A program made the position numbers and the translations under genes. From contig NZ_CALSBP010000002.1 in the NCBI RefSeq assembly GCF_943373825.1, positions 2,407,501-2,471,500 of the forward strand: a DNA stretch of 64,000 bases, given 5' to 3'. This document shows, piece by piece, positions 20,767-30,481 of this stretch. Origin of the DNA: Aquimarina spinulae (lineage in GTDB: Bacteria; Bacteroidota; Bacteroidia; Flavobacteriales; Flavobacteriaceae). Each line of letters opens with the position of its first letter. Positions within the stretch are counted from its first letter, which is position 1. The notes beneath the pieces are model-generated. The model did not search any database. It had not been told where the DNA came from and saw only the letters and a list, made by a program, of their open reading frames with translations.

Positions 20767-22353
20767 TCAAGAAAAATACACATAAACAGCTATAACGAGC
20801 AGGCAAATTATTCCTCCTGCTACTTTTACATATTTCCAGGGAGTGATATCCACTTGTTTTGTATACTCTTGCTTATACTCTTCTTTTCTGGGGTAGCGTC
20901 TACCTATACCCAACATGATAAGTACATTCAGTATAAATAATAGTGCCATTACATGTAGAAAATGCGGATAATTTTCTGTTCCAATTACAAAAGGTTTTAG
21001 TATAAACTGACTGATAATATATAATAAAGATCCCGAAATAACTCCAATTTTTGCTGCAATAGCAGGAACACGTTTGGTTAGGTATCCCACTACAATAATG
21101 GTTAGAATGGGGATACTATAAATTCCATTTGCCTCTTGTAAATAACCAAACAATCCATTTGTTGCATACGCTAAAAGAGGAGCAATACCCATGGATATTA
21201 GTGCCAAAAATATTCCGAAGGTTTTTCCGGCCTTAACCACTTTTTTTTCGCTTGCTTCTTTATGTATGTATTCTTTGTAGATATCTATCCCAAATAAAGT
21301 AACCGAACTGTTTAAGGCACTGTTAAATGAGCTTAATATCGCTCCAAACAATACCGCTGCAAAAAAACCTACTAAGGATACAGGTAATACTTTACTTACC
21401 AGCATAGGATATGCTTCATCAGGATTTACAAGTTCTCCTTTAAACATATGAAATGCTATGATTCCTGGTAATACAACAATAACAGGTCCTAAAATCTTAA
21501 TATAAGATCCTAGTAAAAGACCTTTTTGGCCTTCTTTTAAATTTTTTGCCCCTAATGCTCTTTGAATAATTGCCTGATTAGTACCCCAATAAAACAACTG
21601 TACCAGCATCATCCCAGTAAAGATTGTTGAAAAAGGCACCGATGCTTCTGGAGAACCTATAGCATTAAATTTTTCGGGATGAGATTCTAGCAACACATCA
21701 ATCCCTCCTAATAAACTCCCATCTCCTATAGCGTATAATCCAAATATAGGGATCATTACTCCCCCTATTAACAATCCAATAGCATTTATGGTATCTGATA
21801 CGGCTACTGCTTTTAAACCTCCGAAAATTGCATAAATTGAACCTATACCTCCTATCGCCCATACTGTAATCCATAGAGCAGTAGTATCTGATACCCCTAT
21901 AAGCTCAGGAATATCAAACATTGTATTTATTGCCAATGCGCCCGAATATAAAACTGTTGGTAACAAGATAATCGCATATCCTGTTAAAAATAGTCCAGAC
22001 GTAATCGCTTTGGTTGTTCTATCATATCTTCTTTGTAAAAATTGGGGTATTGTAGTTATTCCTCCTTTAAGGTATCTGGGTAATAAAAATATTGCAGTGA
22101 CTACCATAGCTACAGCTGCTAGTGTCTCCCATACCATAACCAGAATTCCTTCTTTATAAGCAGCGCCGTTTAAACCTACTATTTGTTCTGTGGATAGGTT
22201 GGTTAATAATAAAGACCCCGCTATTACTGATGCTGTTAAACTACGTCCTCCTAAAAAATAGCCATCAGATGATTTTTCATTAGTATTTCGGGTTAGCATA
22301 TATGAAATAATGCCAACAATAGCGGTAAAAGCTATAAATATAGTTACTCCCAT
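20767..22353 (-). CDS. SSS-family sodium/sugar symporter of the PUL
   Basis: A 528-residue inner-membrane sodium:solute symporter and the last gene of the PUL operon. It shares long identical blocks with the symporter at 2573-4153, including GGRSLT, TNLSTEQIVGLNGAA, the IFGGLKAVAVSDTINAIGLLIGG region and a common C-terminal QVDITPWK segment. It should take up the monosaccharide released by the periplasmic glycosidases, most simply glucose; this specificity is inferred. It is separated from the upstream carbohydrate-binding lipoprotein gene by 160 bp that contain a perfect 18-bp hairpin, which may set its expression level apart. Confidence 0.92.
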   Translation of the reverse strand: MGVTIFIAFTAIVGIISYMLTRNTNEKSSDGYFLGGRSLTASVIAGSLLLTNLSTEQIVGLNGAAYKEGILVMVWETLAAVAMVVTAIFLLPRYLKGGITTIPQFLQRRYDRTTKAITSGLFLTGYAIILLPTVLYSGALAINTMFDIPELIGVSDTTALWITVWAIGGIGSIYAIFGGLKAVAVSDTINAIGLLIGGVMIPIFGLYAIGDGSLLGGIDVLLESHPEKFNAIGSPEASVPFSTIFTGMMLVQLFYWGTNQAIIQRALGAKNLKEGQKGLLLGSYIKILGPVIVVLPGIIAFHMFKGELVNPDEAYPMLVSKVLPVSLVGFFAAVLFGAILSSFNSALNSSVTLFGIDIYKEYIHKEASEKKVVKAGKTFGIFLALISMGIAPLLAYATNGLFGYLQEANGIYSIPILTIIVVGYLTKRVPAIAAKIGVISGSLLYIISQFILKPFVIGTENYPHFLHVMALLFILNVLIMLGIGRRYPRKEEYKQEYTKQVDITPWKYVKVAGGIICLLVIAVYVYFS

Positions 22354-22415
22354 GTTTTTAAGTTTTTGTTTTTATTTTGCTTTTCATAATCCCATCATCA
22401 AAGTTGGATTGTATA

Positions 22416-22455
22416 TTCAATAAAGGGAGAGGAAAAATCCTCTCCCTTTATTGAA
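22416..22455 (-). other. Perfect intercistronic hairpin in the PUL operon
   Basis: TTCAATAAAGGGAGAGGA (22416-22433) pairs perfectly with 22438-22455 around an AAAA loop: 18 bp without mismatch. On the minus strand no T-run follows, so it is more likely a transcript-stabilising or processing structure, or a weak terminator, between the binding-protein and symporter genes. Confidence 0.75.
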
Positions 22456-22513
22456 TAACTCCAAACTATTCAGCTTAAATGGGATAACTGAATTAAGGAT
22501 TTATTTTATAGGG

Positions 22514-24544
22514 CTATGGAGTTACAAATTTTAGATCATCGATATGATAGGTATCAGTAGCTGTACCGTCTGATTGCCCGCCATTAAAAAATAAGACTAC
22601 TTTAGTATTTCCATTACCTGCCGCTGCACTAAAATCAAAAGTGTAGTTTTTCCATTCTCCGGCTACATCAATATTTCCCCATATCTCTACAGCTGTACCG
22701 CCTTCGAGTTTTGCTAATAAAGGAACGGTTTTACTCGAATGTATTTTAATACTCAATTTTGAATTCACTGATAAATCTATTACACCTCCAAAATCAATAG
22801 CCAGATTATCCCATGCATTGGTTCCGTCATCCGTATATTCTCCAACGTTAGAACTTCTATTAGAGCAGCTAACATTAGGGTTTGCAACTACAGGTACAAA
22901 TCCAGGGCTGCCTCCCAGTTGAAAATTTTGTTGACAATCAAAATCACTTATAATACTAAGATCAGGAGTAACTCCTGTGCAATCTTCTACAATTATACTA
23001 CAATCCTTAGATGTGAATTTTAGATCATCGATATAGTAGATATCTGTAGCTGTACCATCTGATTGCCCGCCATTAAAAAACAAGACTACTTTAGTATTTC
23101 CATTACCTGCTGCTGCACTAAAATCAAAAATGTAATTTTTCCATTCTCCCGTGACATCAATATTTCCCCATATTTCTGCTGCTGTACCGCCTTCGAGTTT
23201 TGCTAATAAAGGAACGGTTTTACTCGAATGTATTTTGATATTCAACTGTGAGTTAACCGATAAATCTATGGCCCCTCCAAAATCAATAGCCAGATTATCC
23301 CATGCATTGGTCCCATCATCGGTATATTCTCCTACAGATTCACTTGTATTAACGCCACTTTTATTAGGGTTTTCTACTACAGGTACAAATCCAGGGCTAT
23401 CTCCTAATTGAAAATTTTGTTGACATTCAAAATCACTTACAATACTTAAATCTGCAATGATACCAGCACAAGGGTCTACAAATTCTTTAAATCTAATATC
23501 ATCTATATAATAAATATCTTCTGCTGTACCATCTGTCATACCTGCATTAAAAAACAGTATTACTTTTGTGTTTCCTGCTCCTATAGCCGTTCTAAAATCG
23601 AAAGTATATTCTACCCATTGATCTATAGTACTTATCGTTTTTGTTATTTCAATAGGTGTCCCTCCATCAAGTTTTACCGTTAATGGGCCTGTTTTCTTGG
23701 TAAGAACCTTTATACTTAATTGTGAATTGGTAGATAAATCTATTGATGATTCTAAGTCGATAAATAAATTATCGAAAGGTTCGGTACCATTATCTTTATA
23801 TTCTCCTACAAATTGGCTTGTGTTAATTCCACTTTTACTTGGGTTCGCTACTACGGGAGCTGTTGTATCCATAGTAGGATCTCCCAGAAATACATTTTGT
23901 TGACAATCAAAATCATTTAATATGCTCGAATCCTTTTGAGTATTTTCGCATGGATCAGGAATGATAACGGACACATCAAAAAAGAGATCATCTAAAAAAT
24001 AAATTTCTTTTGTGCCATCATTTTCTATACCTTGATTAAAGAATATTACAATCTTTGTATGATTTTGATCTTTTTGATCACTAAAATCAAACTGATACTC
24101 TATCCATTTATTATTACCATCAAGAGAGACTGTTATTTCTACCGGTACTGAAGTACCTCCTTCTAACCTAACTTTTGCTTCTGCAGAAATATCTGTTTTA
24201 ATTTTGATTTTAAACAGTGCATGCGTAGATAAATCTATTGGCCCTCCGAAATCTATAACCAAAGCATCCTGGGATCCTGTACCATCGGTATACTTACCAA
24301 CAAACTTACTTTTATTAATTCCTATTTCATTTGGATTTCTAATCGCCTCTACATTAGGTAAAGTTTGGTTCGATTGACATTCAAAATCTGTAACAATGCT
24401 AAGGTCTGCAACAACATTATCATTTTCGCATTGAGCATACGTTATGGTTTGCAATTCTTCTAAGTCATCCTCACACGATAAATTCAACACTAGCATCATA
24501 AAAAAGATACAATGTATACTCGAAAAAAACTTTACTATTTTCAT
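22514..24544 (-). CDS. Surface glycan-binding lipoprotein with four CBM-like modules
   Basis: The 676-residue protein starts with a lipoprotein signal (VLNLSCEDD, Cys24) and consists of four jelly-roll modules (about 40-191, 199-354, 359-511 and 521-676). Each begins with a Cys, has a conserved DFxCQ segment and NPNxSG, a W-x-x-Y-x-F-D-F strand and ends in IYYIDDL-like sequence. The same module type occurs twice in each of the enzymes at 17796 and 38299. Modules 3 and 4 are nearly identical, also at DNA level. No catalytic domain is present, so a SusE/F-like surface glycan-binding role is likely. It starts 15 bp after the GH97 gene and is co-transcribed with it. Confidence 0.82.
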   Translation of the reverse strand: MKIVKFFSSIHCIFFMMLVLNLSCEDDLEELQTITYAQCENDNVVADLSIVTDFECQSNQTLPNVEAIRNPNEIGINKSKFVGKYTDGTGSQDALVIDFGGPIDLSTHALFKIKIKTDISAEAKVRLEGGTSVPVEITVSLDGNNKWIEYQFDFSDQKDQNHTKIVIFFNQGIENDGTKEIYFLDDLFFDVSVIIPDPCENTQKDSSILNDFDCQQNVFLGDPTMDTTAPVVANPSKSGINTSQFVGEYKDNGTEPFDNLFIDLESSIDLSTNSQLSIKVLTKKTGPLTVKLDGGTPIEITKTISTIDQWVEYTFDFRTAIGAGNTKVILFFNAGMTDGTAEDIYYIDDIRFKEFVDPCAGIIADLSIVSDFECQQNFQLGDSPGFVPVVENPNKSGVNTSESVGEYTDDGTNAWDNLAIDFGGAIDLSVNSQLNIKIHSSKTVPLLAKLEGGTAAEIWGNIDVTGEWKNYIFDFSAAAGNGNTKVVLFFNGGQSDGTATDIYYIDDLKFTSKDCSIIVEDCTGVTPDLSIISDFDCQQNFQLGGSPGFVPVVANPNVSCSNRSSNVGEYTDDGTNAWDNLAIDFGGVIDLSVNSKLSIKIHSSKTVPLLAKLEGGTAVEIWGNIDVAGEWKNYTFDFSAAAGNGNTKVVLFFNGGQSDGTATDTYHIDDLKFVTP
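22517..23470 (-). repeat. Recent tandem duplication of a CBM-like module
   Basis: The segments encoding modules 3 (about 23470-23012) and 4 (about 22984-22517) differ at few bases over roughly 460 bp; long identical runs are visible. The first two modules are much more diverged, so one round of duplication is recent. Confidence 0.8.
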
Positions 24545-24559
24545 GATAAAAAATTTACA

Positions 24560-26665
24560 TTAATAATTAGCTACTTCTTTTATATGCATTGCCATGCCTC
24601 CTCCAGAGGCTAGGGACACATCTAATAAAGTAGTATGATTTACTTCTATTGTTTTATTTTTAAAAGCTGTCGGATTATTTAGATAATGGGCTTTATCTCC
24701 ATCCAGATACAGTTCTGCTACATATTTTTTGTCATGGTCCAAATACTCAAAAGACAGCTCTAATTCTCTACTTTCTTGATTCGTTATACTACCAACAAAC
24801 CAGCTTGATGAGTTTTTATCCTTTCTTGCTATGGTAAGATATTTTTCGATCTCTCCATTAAGCACCATAGTTTTATCCCAATCTACTGGTACATCTTTTA
24901 TAAACTGAAATGCTTTTAAATTACCCTCATAATTTTCGGGCAGATCGGCTACCATTTGCAATGGGCTGTACAAAATAATGTACAATGCCAGTTGTTTGGC
25001 CAGAGTAGTCTTTACATATTGGTCGGTACGATACTTATCAAATTTTATATCAAAAATACCTGGTGTATAATCAATGGGACCTGCTAATCCTCGCGTAAAA
25101 GGAATGATAAGTGTATGTTCTGGAGAATTACCGCCTCCCCACGCGTTAAACTCCATTCCTCTAACACCTTCTCGGGTCATCATATTGGGGTACGTTCTTC
25201 TTATTCCCGTAGGTTTTATCGGTTCATGAACATCTAATGTTATTTTATATTTTGCTGCTGTTTCTACAACTTTTCGGTAATGATTTACCATATATTGACC
25301 GTGATGAAACTCTTTATTATCAATAAGATGATTTGCATACCCTGTCTTTACTGTATTAATTCCTAATGTGTTATAAAAAGAAAATGCACTATCTAATCTT
25401 TTTTCGTAGGTAATAACATCACCAGAAGTTTCATGATGTCCTATAATCGTAACTCCTTTTTCTTTAGCATATGCAACTACTTCTTTTATATCAAAATCAG
25501 AGCTTGGAGTTACATAATCAAAAAAACCTGTAGCGCCCTTTACTCCCCAATATTCCCATCCTGTATTCCAACCCTCTATTAATACTCCTTTGATACCATG
25601 TTTTGCATTAAAATCTATATATTTTTTTGCATTTATAGTCGTTGCTCCATGTGATGTGCTATTGCCTGACCAGCCTCCTTCATTTTTATTTGCCCAGGAG
25701 CTTTTTCCCAAATGCATTTCCCACCAGATACCCGAATATTTCATTGGTTCAATCCACGAGACATCTTTTATTTTTGAAGGCTCATTAAGATTAAGAATAA
25801 GAGTGTTGGTTAACAACTCTTTTGCCTCTTCTGCTATTTGGATCGTTCTCCACGGTGTAACAAAAGGGGTTTTTATACGCACTTTATCTCCATTACTCCA
25901 CGGAACTAGTTCTGATTGCAATACATGATTTTCTTTTACGGCTAATGTCATATCAGAATAATCAGTAAGATTAGCTTCGCTAAAACATAAATAAATAGTA
26001 CCCCTTGTTTTAATGGTTAATGGTGTATTAACAGCATGTACATTAGGGATTCTATTGTTCTTGGTATCGTCATAACCATCATTCTCTCTCGCGTCTATTT
26101 TACTTAAAGTGGTGTGACTATAGATATGTTCATAACTATCATAATCTGCAGGAATCCACCATGCATCGGCGTCGTCTGTAAGTTTGAATTGGGTATGTTC
26201 TTTGGTAATTACCAGTTCATCAAGATGTTCTTGTTTTGGAAATTGATATCGAAAACCAAGGCCATCATCATAGATTCTAAAAATAATTTTGAAATTACGT
26301 TTAAGATCCAAGGTTTCTTTTAGCGTAATTATTGTTTCGTTATACTTATTTTCAATACTTTTTTGTTGACCCCAAACCGGTTTCCAGTTTGTATGTACTG
26401 TATCGGTTACTATAGATATGATTTCCAGATTTTCTTTTATTGCAGGGTTGTTTTTAAACTGAAATCCAACAAAAGAAGTGTCTATAATAGTTTCGGTTTT
26501 ATGCTGAACTGTATACCAGGGTTCTCCATTAGAGTTAACACTAAAATGTACTACTATTTTAGCGTCCGGAGATTTTAATTCTACTATAGATCCATTTCTT
26601 GTATCGCAAGACGAAAAAAGAAATACCATGATCAATATAAGAATGTATTTTACGCTTGTTAACAT
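24560..26665 (-). CDS. GH97 inverting alpha-glucosidase (SusB-like) lipoprotein
   Basis: Removes alpha-linked glucose from oligosaccharides in the periplasm or at the membrane. The 701-residue protein has a lipoprotein signal (FLFSSCDT, Cys20), an N-terminal GH97 beta-sandwich, a TIM barrel and a C-terminal beta domain. Glu412 in HHETSG, Glu481 in DVHEP and Glu505 in VRGMEF have the spacing of the two bases and the acid of Bacteroides SusB (Glu439, Glu508, Glu532), which places it in the inverting subgroup and not with the retaining alpha-galactosidases. It lies between the GH3 and the binding-protein genes; a 99-bp gap with an 11-bp hairpin separates it from GH3. Linkage preference is not predictable from sequence. 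Confidence 0.93.
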   Translation of the reverse strand: MLTSVKYILILIMVFLFSSCDTRNGSIVELKSPDAKIVVHFSVNSNGEPWYTVQHKTETIIDTSFVGFQFKNNPAIKENLEIISIVTDTVHTNWKPVWGQQKSIENKYNETIITLKETLDLKRNFKIIFRIYDDGLGFRYQFPKQEHLDELVITKEHTQFKLTDDADAWWIPADYDSYEHIYSHTTLSKIDARENDGYDDTKNNRIPNVHAVNTPLTIKTRGTIYLCFSEANLTDYSDMTLAVKENHVLQSELVPWSNGDKVRIKTPFVTPWRTIQIAEEAKELLTNTLILNLNEPSKIKDVSWIEPMKYSGIWWEMHLGKSSWANKNEGGWSGNSTSHGATTINAKKYIDFNAKHGIKGVLIEGWNTGWEYWGVKGATGFFDYVTPSSDFDIKEVVAYAKEKGVTIIGHHETSGDVITYEKRLDSAFSFYNTLGINTVKTGYANHLIDNKEFHHGQYMVNHYRKVVETAAKYKITLDVHEPIKPTGIRRTYPNMMTREGVRGMEFNAWGGGNSPEHTLIIPFTRGLAGPIDYTPGIFDIKFDKYRTDQYVKTTLAKQLALYIILYSPLQMVADLPENYEGNLKAFQFIKDVPVDWDKTMVLNGEIEKYLTIARKDKNSSSWFVGSITNQESRELELSFEYLDHDKKYVAELYLDGDKAHYLNNPTAFKNKTIEVNHTTLLDVSLASGGGMAMHIKEVANY

Positions 26666-26715
26666 TATAAGCTATAGTTTAAATTGTAATCTATTTTTTC
26701 TCAAAACCGATAAAA

Positions 26716-26753
26716 GAACACTAACATCCTTTTTTTACCTGGTGTTAGTGTTC
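26716..26753 (-). other. Intercistronic hairpin between GH3 and GH97 genes
   Basis: GAACACTAACA (26716-26726) pairs perfectly with TGTTAGTGTTC (26743-26753) around a 16-nt loop. On the minus strand it is followed by the weakly T-rich TTTTATC, so it could be a partial terminator or an mRNA-processing structure inside the PUL transcript. Confidence 0.7.
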
Positions 26754-26764
26754 ATAAACTAAAG

Positions 26765-29008
26765 TTAGTGATCAGAAAATGAGAACTGATGTGTGAATTT
26801 TTGATCCGAACTACCTCCTACAAAAAGGTCGTAGTCTCCTTTTTCGTTCACAAAATTTATAGTACTGTCATAAAACTTTAAATCATTAGCAGTTAGGATA
26901 AATTCTATTGTTTTTGTTTCTCCTTTTTTTAGGAATACTTTTTTAAATCCTTTTAGTTCTTTAACAGGTCTGGTAATACTTCCAAATCTGTCTTTGATAT
27001 ATAATTGTGCAATTTCTTCTCCATCATAATTTCCTGTATTTGTAATACTGGCTGTAATCTTGATTTTAGAATTTGGTGTAAGCACGTTAGAGTCTAACGT
27101 CACATCACTATATTTAAAGGTTGTATAACTTAATCCATATCCGAATGGAAATAGTGGAGAGTTATCAACATCTAAGTATCTGGAAACGAATCTTGGATTT
27201 GCTCCTTCGAGATCCACTGGTCTCCCCGTGTTTTTCATATTATAAAAAACAGGTATTTGTCCTATATTTCTCGGAAACGTAACGGTTAGTTTTCCCGAAG
27301 GGTTATAGTCTCCAAATAATACATCTGTAATAGCATGACCACCACTTGTACCTGGGAACCAAGCTTCTACAATAGCATCTACGGTTTCATTTTCCCATGA
27401 TAAATCCAGAGGTCTTCCATTTAATAAAACCAGTACTATTGGTTTTCCTGTTTTCTTTATTTCGGCAATTAATTCTTGTTGATGCCCCGGGAGTTTAATA
27501 CTTGTTCTACTCGCTGCCTCACCGCTCATATTTTCTAGCTCTCCCATAACCATAACTACCACATCAGCATTCTGTGCAGTCTTTACTGCTTCTGCAAAAT
27601 TTGATGTATCTCCTTCTACAACCTCACAACCTTTGGCATAGGTAAACAGGCTTTCTTTTGCCTCAAGAGCTTCTTTTACACTTACTGCTACTCCTTCTCT
27701 ATTCCCATGGGCAGCCCAATTACCAATGATATGAAACTCATCATTTGCCAACGGACCAATAAGAGCAATCTTTTTTTCTTTATGTAAAGGCAGTACCTCA
27801 TCTTTATTTTTTAACAAAACGATAGATTTTCTGGCAGCATCTCTAGCTGCTTCTAGATGATTATCATTAAGAATTACTTTGGCTTCCTGCTCTTCATTAC
27901 AATATTTATAAGGATCTTCAAAAAGGCCTAGTTTATATTTCAATCTCAAAATATCTTTTACAGCTTTGTTCAATCTACTTTCTTCTATTTTACCTTCTTG
28001 TATAGATTGCTTCATATAATTTTTATACACTCCTCCCTGCATATCCATATCTACTCCTGCATTCATAGCTAATTCTCCTGCATGTTTTAAATCTTCTGCA
28101 TAACCATGAGGGACCATTTCATTTATTGAAGTATAATCAGTTACTACAAAACCATTAAATCCCCACTCTTTTCGTAATACCTGATCTAGTAAAAAGGTAT
28201 TCCCCGTAGCCGGTATTCCATTGAGTTCGTTAAATGAAGTCATAAAAGTTGCTGCTCCTGCATCTAATGCTGCTTTAAAAGGTGGTAAATACACATTTCT
28301 TAGTGTATTCATAGACATATCAACAGTGTGATAATCTCTACCTGCTTGTGCTGCACCATATGCAGCATAATGCTTGGCACAAGCCAAAATGGTATTCTTA
28401 TTAGAAAGATCATTTCCCTGAAATCCTTTTACTCTTGCTTTGGCAATTAAACTTCCCAGATAAGTATCTTCTCCTGCACCTTCTGATATTCTACCCCATC
28501 TTGGATCTCTGGCAATATCTACCATAGGAGCAAAGGTCCAATGTAACCCTTCTACAGAAGCTTCTATAGCAGCAATACGGGCACTCTTTTCCATGAGTTC
28601 TAAATCCCAACTAGAAGCTTCTCCCATAGGGATAGGAAAAATAGTTTTATATCCATGAATTACATCATATCCAAAGAGAAGTGGAATCCCTAAACGCGTT
28701 TCTTCTACTGCAATTTTTTGAAGTTTTCTTGTATAAGCAGAACCGGTAGCATTAAAAATAGCTCCTACTTGTCCTTTTTTAAGATATTCTACATAATTTT
28801 TGTCCAGCACAGGCCCTGTAACATCAGCTCCACTAGAGTATAATACGGTTTGCCCTATTTTTTCTTCTAATGTCATTAAAGCCATTAAAGAGTCTATCTT
28901 ATGTTCTATTTGGGTATCTTGACCTGATAGACCAGGTGATTTTATTTTGTTTTTACAACTAAAACAGAATACTCCAAGAGATATGATCAATAGTATTTTT
29001 TTCATCAA
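26765..29008 (-). CDS. bglX: GH3 beta-glucosidase (BglX type), lipoprotein
   Basis: Releases glucose from the non-reducing end of beta-gluco-oligosaccharides. The 747 residues contain a lipoprotein-like signal (GVFCFSCKN, Cys18), the GH3 N-terminal barrel with KH at 212-213 and the nucleophile Asp291 in FVVTDYTS, the C-terminal alpha/beta sandwich domain and a fibronectin-type III end. The line-up LGIPLLFGYDVIHGYKTIFP is typical of periplasmic BglX enzymes. It lies 43 bp downstream of the GH144 gene in the PUL operon; beta-1,2-glucan PULs are known to pair GH144 with GH3, which fits but does not prove that substrate. Confidence 0.93.
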   Translation of the reverse strand: MMKKILLIISLGVFCFSCKNKIKSPGLSGQDTQIEHKIDSLMALMTLEEKIGQTVLYSSGADVTGPVLDKNYVEYLKKGQVGAIFNATGSAYTRKLQKIAVEETRLGIPLLFGYDVIHGYKTIFPIPMGEASSWDLELMEKSARIAAIEASVEGLHWTFAPMVDIARDPRWGRISEGAGEDTYLGSLIAKARVKGFQGNDLSNKNTILACAKHYAAYGAAQAGRDYHTVDMSMNTLRNVYLPPFKAALDAGAATFMTSFNELNGIPATGNTFLLDQVLRKEWGFNGFVVTDYTSINEMVPHGYAEDLKHAGELAMNAGVDMDMQGGVYKNYMKQSIQEGKIEESRLNKAVKDILRLKYKLGLFEDPYKYCNEEQEAKVILNDNHLEAARDAARKSIVLLKNKDEVLPLHKEKKIALIGPLANDEFHIIGNWAAHGNREGVAVSVKEALEAKESLFTYAKGCEVVEGDTSNFAEAVKTAQNADVVVMVMGELENMSGEAASRTSIKLPGHQQELIAEIKKTGKPIVLVLLNGRPLDLSWENETVDAIVEAWFPGTSGGHAITDVLFGDYNPSGKLTVTFPRNIGQIPVFYNMKNTGRPVDLEGANPRFVSRYLDVDNSPLFPFGYGLSYTTFKYSDVTLDSNVLTPNSKIKITASITNTGNYDGEEIAQLYIKDRFGSITRPVKELKGFKKVFLKKGETKTIEFILTANDLKFYDSTINFVNEKGDYDLFVGGSSDQKFTHQFSFSDH

Positions 29009-29051
29009 AAAAATGATTCTTATATTTATAATTATTTGATTGAATTCTTTT

Positions 29052-30422
29052 CTAGAATCCTAATTTTGATAGTCCATCTTTTATTTCCTGGTCCTTCATA
29101 AAAAGTGACCATAGAAGCTGTGTTCTATGATTTTCTATCATGGCTACAATAGGCCCCTGATCAATCGCTAAATATCCATCAGAATACCAATCCTGTTGTT
29201 CTGAGAATGCATCGTAGAAACCATATTCGCCCCATAACTTGTCGTTTAGTTTATAATAGAAATATTCTAATGCTTTTTTTGACTGTTCTGGAGTATAAGG
29301 AAAAGAAGAAAGCGCTGCCGTTGGAGTGATAACACTATTATCTTCTGTGGGGCTGTGTACTCCATACCCCCCAGGCTGATCACTTGCTGTAAGTCCCCAA
29401 CTATTTTCTCCATACCCTTTAAAGCCTTTTGGGTTTTCGATACAGTACTCATAATTGATAAGTGCATGTGCTTTATTTTGATCAAAATAATTTGCATATT
29501 GATCACCTAATCCTCTTGGATCTAAACCAATAAAGGAATATTGTGAGAAAAATAAAGGGCCTCCAAAATCCGGGCCTAGAGGTAATACTGTGCCAAAAAA
29601 TGATTTTCCATTTTTCATCCCTCCATTAGATGCCCATCCATTATCATATGTTTCTTTATCTATAGAATGAGTAGGGGATGATGCTCCTAAAACATAAACG
29701 ATAAGTGCTTCATTCCATCCACCTATTTTTAAGTTGATATTAAAATTATGGTTTGGTGACCAGTGCCATGTAAGTGATTTTTCTCCCTGAGTGTACCAAT
29801 CCCATTCTACAGCTTCCCATAATGCCGTTATTCTATCTCGAATATCTTTTTCTTCTGTAGTATTGGCAGAAAAATATTGTCTGTTTATTAATAACCCTTG
29901 TATTAAAAATGCGGTCTCGACAAGATCTCCACCATCATCTTGTGCGCTAAAAGGTCTTGTTTTGGCCGTATCACCATAGTACCAATGCGAAAAAACACCG
30001 TGATAGGAATCTGCTCCTTCCAGGAACGTCAGTATTTTTTGTAACCGCTCTATAGCTTCTGTTTTGGTAATCCATCCTCTTTCAACTGCTGCAGGAAAAC
30101 ATGCTATTCCAAAACCAGAACCTCCTGTGGTTACTACTCTTTTGGATTGTCCTTCGAATGCATCTTCCTGAGAACGTTCTCTTGCCAAACCACTATTAGG
30201 TTCTGCAAAATCCCAGAAATAATTAAAAGTACGTTGCTGCACCAGATCCAATAATTCTTCAAAAGGAATCTCTGGTATTGGATTTTCTTCTTCAAATATT
30301 TCGGCTACATCTGGCGGTGGTGGTGTAATATCATCTGTATTACAACTACTAAAAAATAATATCGAAGAACAGATAAATGAGAGTAAAAACATTTTTTCTT
30401 TAATTGTTATTAATAATTTCAT
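29052..30422 (-). CDS. GH144-type glucanase (glucoamylase domain, PF10091), lipoprotein
   Basis: The 456-residue protein has a lipoprotein signal (LFFSSCNTD, Cys27), a Pro-rich linker and a complete (alpha/alpha)6 glucoamylase-like domain. Characteristic segments are QRTFNYFWDFAEPNSG, TGGSGFGIACFPAAVERGW, SHWYYGDT, GGDLVETAFLIQGLL, GGWNEALIVYVLGASSP, FFSQYSFIGLDPRG and ASDQPGGYG. Characterised relatives are endo-beta-1,2-glucanases (GH144), so an endo-acting beta-glucanase is the best call, although this clade is broad and other beta-linkages are possible. It sits 59 bp downstream of susD and should start depolymerisation of the imported or surface-bound glycan. Confidence 0.88.
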   Translation of the reverse strand: MKLLITIKEKMFLLSFICSSILFFSSCNTDDITPPPPDVAEIFEEENPIPEIPFEELLDLVQQRTFNYFWDFAEPNSGLARERSQEDAFEGQSKRVVTTGGSGFGIACFPAAVERGWITKTEAIERLQKILTFLEGADSYHGVFSHWYYGDTAKTRPFSAQDDGGDLVETAFLIQGLLINRQYFSANTTEEKDIRDRITALWEAVEWDWYTQGEKSLTWHWSPNHNFNINLKIGGWNEALIVYVLGASSPTHSIDKETYDNGWASNGGMKNGKSFFGTVLPLGPDFGGPLFFSQYSFIGLDPRGLGDQYANYFDQNKAHALINYEYCIENPKGFKGYGENSWGLTASDQPGGYGVHSPTEDNSVITPTAALSSFPYTPEQSKKALEYFYYKLNDKLWGEYGFYDAFSEQQDWYSDGYLAIDQGPIVAMIENHRTQLLWSLFMKDQEIKDGLSKLGF

Positions 30423-30481
30423 AGGGTTATATTTTTATTTCTGAAGTCAGAAAATTTTTTCTAATTGAGTTTTGGGTGATA

